Shown one piece after another: positions 58,747 to 64,000 of a DNA stretch of 64,000 bases; position 1 is the stretch's first letter; each line of letters opens with the position of its first letter. Origin of the DNA: Rhodoblastus sp. (lineage in GTDB: Bacteria > Pseudomonadota > Alphaproteobacteria > Rhizobiales > Beijerinckiaceae); the NCBI RefSeq assembly GCF_019449565.1, contig NZ_JAGRPM010000011.1, forward strand, positions 1-64,000. The letters are read 5' to 3'. The notes under the pieces were generated by a model. The model was given only the letters and a program-made list of their open reading frames with translations, was not told the DNA's origin and did not search any database. The position numbers and the translations under genes were made by a program.

Positions 58747-60471
58747 TTACTTCGTTTCGCGGGCCTTCAGCGCGGCGCCGAGAATGTCGCCGAGCGAGGC
58801 GCCCGAGTCGGCGGAGCCATATTGAGCAATGGCTTCCTTCTCCTCGGCCACTTCCAGAGCCTTGATCGACACGGCCACCTTGCGCGCCTTGCGGTCGAAC
58901 AGAGTGACGCGGGCGTCAACCTTTTCGCCGACGGCGAAGCGGTCGGGACGCTGGTCGGCGCGGTCGCGGGCCAGTTCGTTGCGCTTGATGAAGGCCTGCA
59001 GGTCGGAGCCGACGATCTTGACTTCAAGGCCGCCGTCTTTGACTTCCAGGATTTCGCAGGTGACGATCGCGCCCTTCTTCAGCTCGCCGTCTTCACCCGT
59101 GGTCGGAGCCGAGGCGAAGGGGTCGCCGCCCAGCTGCTTGACGCCAAGCGAGATGCGCTCCTTCTCGACATCGACGTCGAGAACGCGGGCGTGAACGACG
59201 TCACCCTTCTTGTAGTCTTCGATCGCCTGCTCGCCGGGACGGTTCCAGTCGAGGTCGGAGAGATGGACCATGCCGTCCACATCGCCGTCGAGACCGATGA
59301 ACAGACCGAATTCGGTCTTGTTCTTGACCTCGCCTTCGACGTCCGAACCCACCGGATGCTTCTCGGCGAAGGCTTCCCACGGATTCTGCAGGGTCTGCTT
59401 GAGGCCCAGCGAAATGCGGCGCTTGACGGAATCGACTTCCAGCACCTGCACGTCGACTTCCTGGCTGGTCGAGACGATCTTGCCGGGATGGACGTTCTTC
59501 TTGGTCCAGGACATTTCCGAAACGTGGATCAGGCCTTCGATGCCCGGCTCCAGCTCGACGAAGGCGCCGTAGTCGGTGATGTTGGTCACGCGGCCATGGA
59601 AGCGCGATTCGATCGGGTACTTGGCCTCGATGCCCTGCCACGGATCGTCGAGCAGCTGCTTCATGCCCAGCGAGATGCGGTGGGTTTCGTGATTGATCTT
59701 GATGATCTTCACTTTCACCGTCTGGCCGATGTTGAGCACTTCGCTCGGATGATTGACGCGGCGCCAGGCGATGTCGGTGACATGCAGCAGGCCGTCAATG
59801 CCCCCGAGGTCCACGAACGCGCCGTAATCGGTGATGTTCTTGACCACGCCCTCGATCGTCACGCCTTCTTCGAGATTGGCGACGATTTCATGGCGCTGTT
59901 CGGCGCGGCTCTCTTCGAGCACGGTGCGGCGCGACACGACGATATTGCCGCGGCGGCGATCCATCTTGAGGATCTGGAAGGGCTGCGGCACGCCGAGCAG
60001 CGGGGTGACGTCGCGGATCGGACGGATATCGACCTGCGAGCGCGGCAGGAAGGCCACGGCGCCGTCGAGATCGACGGTGAAGCCACCCTTGACCTGGTTA
60101 AAGATGACGCCGTCGACCTTTTCATTGGCCTCGAACGCCTTTTCGAGCTTGACCCAGCTCTCCTCGCGGCGCGCCTTGTCGCGCGAGATGACCGCTTCGC
60201 CGAGCGCGTTCTCGACGCGTTCGAGATAGACTTCGACTTCATCGCCGACCGCCGGGGCCGGATCGCGGCCGTGGCCGGTGAATTCCTTGAGGGCGACGCG
60301 GCCTTCGGTCTTCAGACCGATGTCGATGACGGCGACGTCCTTCTCGATGGCGACGACGCGGCCCTTGACGACCGAACCTTCGAACGCCTCGTTCTCGCCA
60401 TAGCTCTCCGCGAGCAGGGCGGCAAAATCATCACGCGACGGGCTCATACCCGCGTTGCTGGCAGACGACAT
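58747..60471 (-). CDS. rpsA: 30S ribosomal protein S1
   Basis: 574 aa with six S1 RNA-binding repeats. Good ones begin at GSVVKGRVVAIEKDVAVIDIGLKTEG (about 30), GVTIEGVVKNITDYGAFVDLGGIDGLLHVTD, FHGRVTNITDYGAFVELEPGIEGLIHVSE and DVEGEVKNKTEFGLFIGLDGDVDGMVHLSD. It unwinds mRNA in translation initiation. Terminated by the palindrome at 58692. In most relatives it follows cmk directly; here a diiron protein gene lies between. Confidence 0.97.
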   Translation of the reverse strand: MSSASNAGMSPSRDDFAALLAESYGENEAFEGSVVKGRVVAIEKDVAVIDIGLKTEGRVALKEFTGHGRDPAPAVGDEVEVYLERVENALGEAVISRDKARREESWVKLEKAFEANEKVDGVIFNQVKGGFTVDLDGAVAFLPRSQVDIRPIRDVTPLLGVPQPFQILKMDRRRGNIVVSRRTVLEESRAEQRHEIVANLEEGVTIEGVVKNITDYGAFVDLGGIDGLLHVTDIAWRRVNHPSEVLNIGQTVKVKIIKINHETHRISLGMKQLLDDPWQGIEAKYPIESRFHGRVTNITDYGAFVELEPGIEGLIHVSEMSWTKKNVHPGKIVSTSQEVDVQVLEVDSVKRRISLGLKQTLQNPWEAFAEKHPVGSDVEGEVKNKTEFGLFIGLDGDVDGMVHLSDLDWNRPGEQAIEDYKKGDVVHARVLDVDVEKERISLGVKQLGGDPFASAPTTGEDGELKKGAIVTCEILEVKDGGLEVKIVGSDLQAFIKRNELARDRADQRPDRFAVGEKVDARVTLFDRKARKVAVSIKALEVAEEKEAIAQYGSADSGASLGDILGAALKARETK

Positions 60472-60683
60472 ATGTTCTCCTAGTGGCCCGATAGGGCGCG
60501 CGCCGGTCCTGGGTTGGCGTTGACAATCGCTCCGTTCCGCCAGCGCGCATCGGCTTTGCGATGCGCCTCGTCCAATGGACGGCCGGCGCGGGCCGGCGGG
60601 CGGGAGCAGTTTGAAGGCGGCCTTTTAGCAAAGGCGCGAGTTTTCCACAAGGCGGGAGATAGTGGCGTCGGGCCGACTCGCGC
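60472..60683. promoter_or_regulatory. Region upstream of rpsA
   Basis: 212 bp between the diiron gene stop and the rpsA start. It should contain the rpsA promoter, but no clear box pair was found. Confidence 0.3.
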
Positions 60684-61583
60684 TTATTTCTTCAGGAACC
60701 GCCGCGCCAAGCGGGCAAGCGCCGGGACCAGCCGGGGGCGCAGCAGCCGCTCGTCATAGCCAGCCATGCGCCGGTCGTTCTCGACAAGACAGAGATCGAT
60801 CAGTTCCGCCGGCGACAGCTCGATGCCCACGGCGCCGGTGCCCTGCATGGCGAAATTCGCGTCTTGCATCTCGCCCGCATTGTCGAGGCCGCGCGCGATG
60901 CCGATCCGCTCCCAGATCAGGAAGACCCAGACGGCTGCTTCGGTGGCGCGGAAATGCAGGCGCTTCCACCAGGGCAGGTTGCGGCGATGCCAGGCGACCC
61001 AATTGGCGAAAAACAGGATGTGGCGGCCTTCTTCCTGAATCACCGGCTCGAAGGTCTCGACCAGTTCGTTGGGGAAGTAGCCGGAGCGGCGCGCGGTTTC
61101 GAACAGGCCGAAGGCGAAAAAACTGTCGATGCACTCGCTATAGCCTGTCACCAGCCAGGCCCACAGGGCGTCTTTCGGCGCGTCATAGGCCAGCTCCGGG
61201 GCGAGCGGGATGCCATAAGCCTCGACGAGTTTCGAGAGAACGACCTTGTGGCGCGCCTCTTCGGCGGCGTCCATCTCCAGCGCCTCGCGCAGAAGCGGAT
61301 CACGAAGGGTGTCCGCGAAAGTCTTGACCCGGATCGACGCCCGCCCTTCCGTCTGGACCGCGATGTCCCAGATCGGCAGCGACGTCACGCGCGCGAGCGC
61401 GTCCGGCTCGAGTTTCGGCCAATCGATGACGGCGGGCTTGTAGGGGTTGTGTGTGTCGAGCAGCATGCGCGTGAACAGGCGCAAATGCTCGGGAGAGCCA
61501 ATCCGGACGGGCCCGGCTTCGCCGCCTCTCCAGTTGCGCATCGCAAAATCGCTGGCTTCGAGAGTGGTGACATTCCCGGTCAT
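60684..61583 (-). CDS. Ferritin-like diiron protein
   Basis: 299-aa helical protein with a diiron carboxylate pattern: E79, E108/E109 and H112 in DAAEEARHKVV, E150 in TGYSECID, and E184/E185 and H188 in QEEGRHILFF. This is the arrangement of hydroxylases and ferritin-like oxidoreductases of the COG2833 type. No transit signal. The product is unknown; a lipid or aromatic oxidation is a guess. ATG 61583, with AGGGAGA upstream, gives a family-like N-terminus. 94 nt after cmk and 212 nt before rpsA. Confidence 0.78.
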   Translation of the reverse strand: MTGNVTTLEASDFAMRNWRGGEAGPVRIGSPEHLRLFTRMLLDTHNPYKPAVIDWPKLEPDALARVTSLPIWDIAVQTEGRASIRVKTFADTLRDPLLREALEMDAAEEARHKVVLSKLVEAYGIPLAPELAYDAPKDALWAWLVTGYSECIDSFFAFGLFETARRSGYFPNELVETFEPVIQEEGRHILFFANWVAWHRRNLPWWKRLHFRATEAAVWVFLIWERIGIARGLDNAGEMQDANFAMQGTGAVGIELSPAELIDLCLVENDRRMAGYDERLLRPRLVPALARLARRFLKK

Positions 61584-61677
61584 ATCAACAAATCTCCCTT
61601 GACGGATTCCCAAGGCGTCGGAGCGGCCCGGCATCATAGCTCGCCGCCGAGGCCTGGGAAGGGCGGTTTTTGGCCGC

Positions 61678-64000
<2,323 letters not shown>

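Overview
The window is a high-GC chromosomal segment of an alphaproteobacterium, most likely in the Hyphomicrobiales (Rhizobiales) and possibly near the Beijerinckiaceae/Methylocystaceae. The signs are the aroA-cmk-rpsA ... ihfB-lapA-trpF-trpB-trpA-accD-folC gene order, a PhaR-phaA-phaB polyhydroxybutyrate locus, a TIGR03808-type Tat protein, Omp25/OmpW-like porins whose mature N-termini start ADLPS, and an AccD without the usual zinc cysteines. The genus placement is inferred from gene content; no search was run. Almost everything is core metabolism or housekeeping. I saw no tRNA, rRNA, CRISPR array, prophage or intact insertion sequence.

Layout. 0-6 kb: M23 peptidase, methyltransferase, glyoxalase II and a degenerate GGDEF/EAL protein. 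6-10.3 kb: phaR facing phaA-phaB (acetyl-CoA to 3-hydroxybutyryl-CoA), a terminator, then a stand-alone Mrr-type endonuclease. 10.3-21.4 kb: rpmF, a structured repeat, yraN-rsmI, a lipoprotein substrate-binding protein, gyrB, a SulP transporter, small envelope proteins, ispA and a DUF1345 protein. 21.5-32.3 kb: porin, a 219-bp MITE-like element, ispG, a second PHB-related cluster (bdhA and a patatin), ribF, an SbmA-like ABC exporter, an NnrU-like protein and OmpW. 32.5-40.9 kb: dnaK behind a heat-shock promoter, dnaJ, a PmtA-like methyltransferase, pyrF, dapB, gpmA, an AlkB-like dioxygenase and grpE. 40.9-49.3 kb: gshB-glnD, a Tat-exported beta-helix protein, an Orn/Lys/Arg decarboxylase and an acetyltransferase. 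49.4-64 kb, nearly all minus strand: dsbE, aroA-cmk, a diiron protein, rpsA, an Hsp70-like protein, sppA, ihfB, lapA, trpF, trpB, then a MarR/VOC pair, then trpA-accD-folC.

How the genes work together. phaA/phaB/phaR control carbon flow into PHB, and bdhA returns 3-hydroxybutyrate to acetoacetate. dnaK, dnaJ and grpE are all present, but grpE lies 5 kb from dnaJ. trpF, trpB and trpA supply the end of the tryptophan pathway, aroA supplies the shikimate pathway, and ispG and ispA the isoprenoid pathway.

I did not find a convincing complete new biological system. The most unusual signals are: (1) an intergenic repeat in two copies (about 10.64-10.77 and 40.11-40.21 kb) whose short linkers are conserved while the hairpin arms differ in sequence but still pair; (2) a MarR/VOC module with a perfect palindromic operator that separates trpB from trpA and places trpA-accD-folC downstream of marR; (3) a MITE-like element; (4) a stand-alone Mrr-type nuclease beside the PHB genes.
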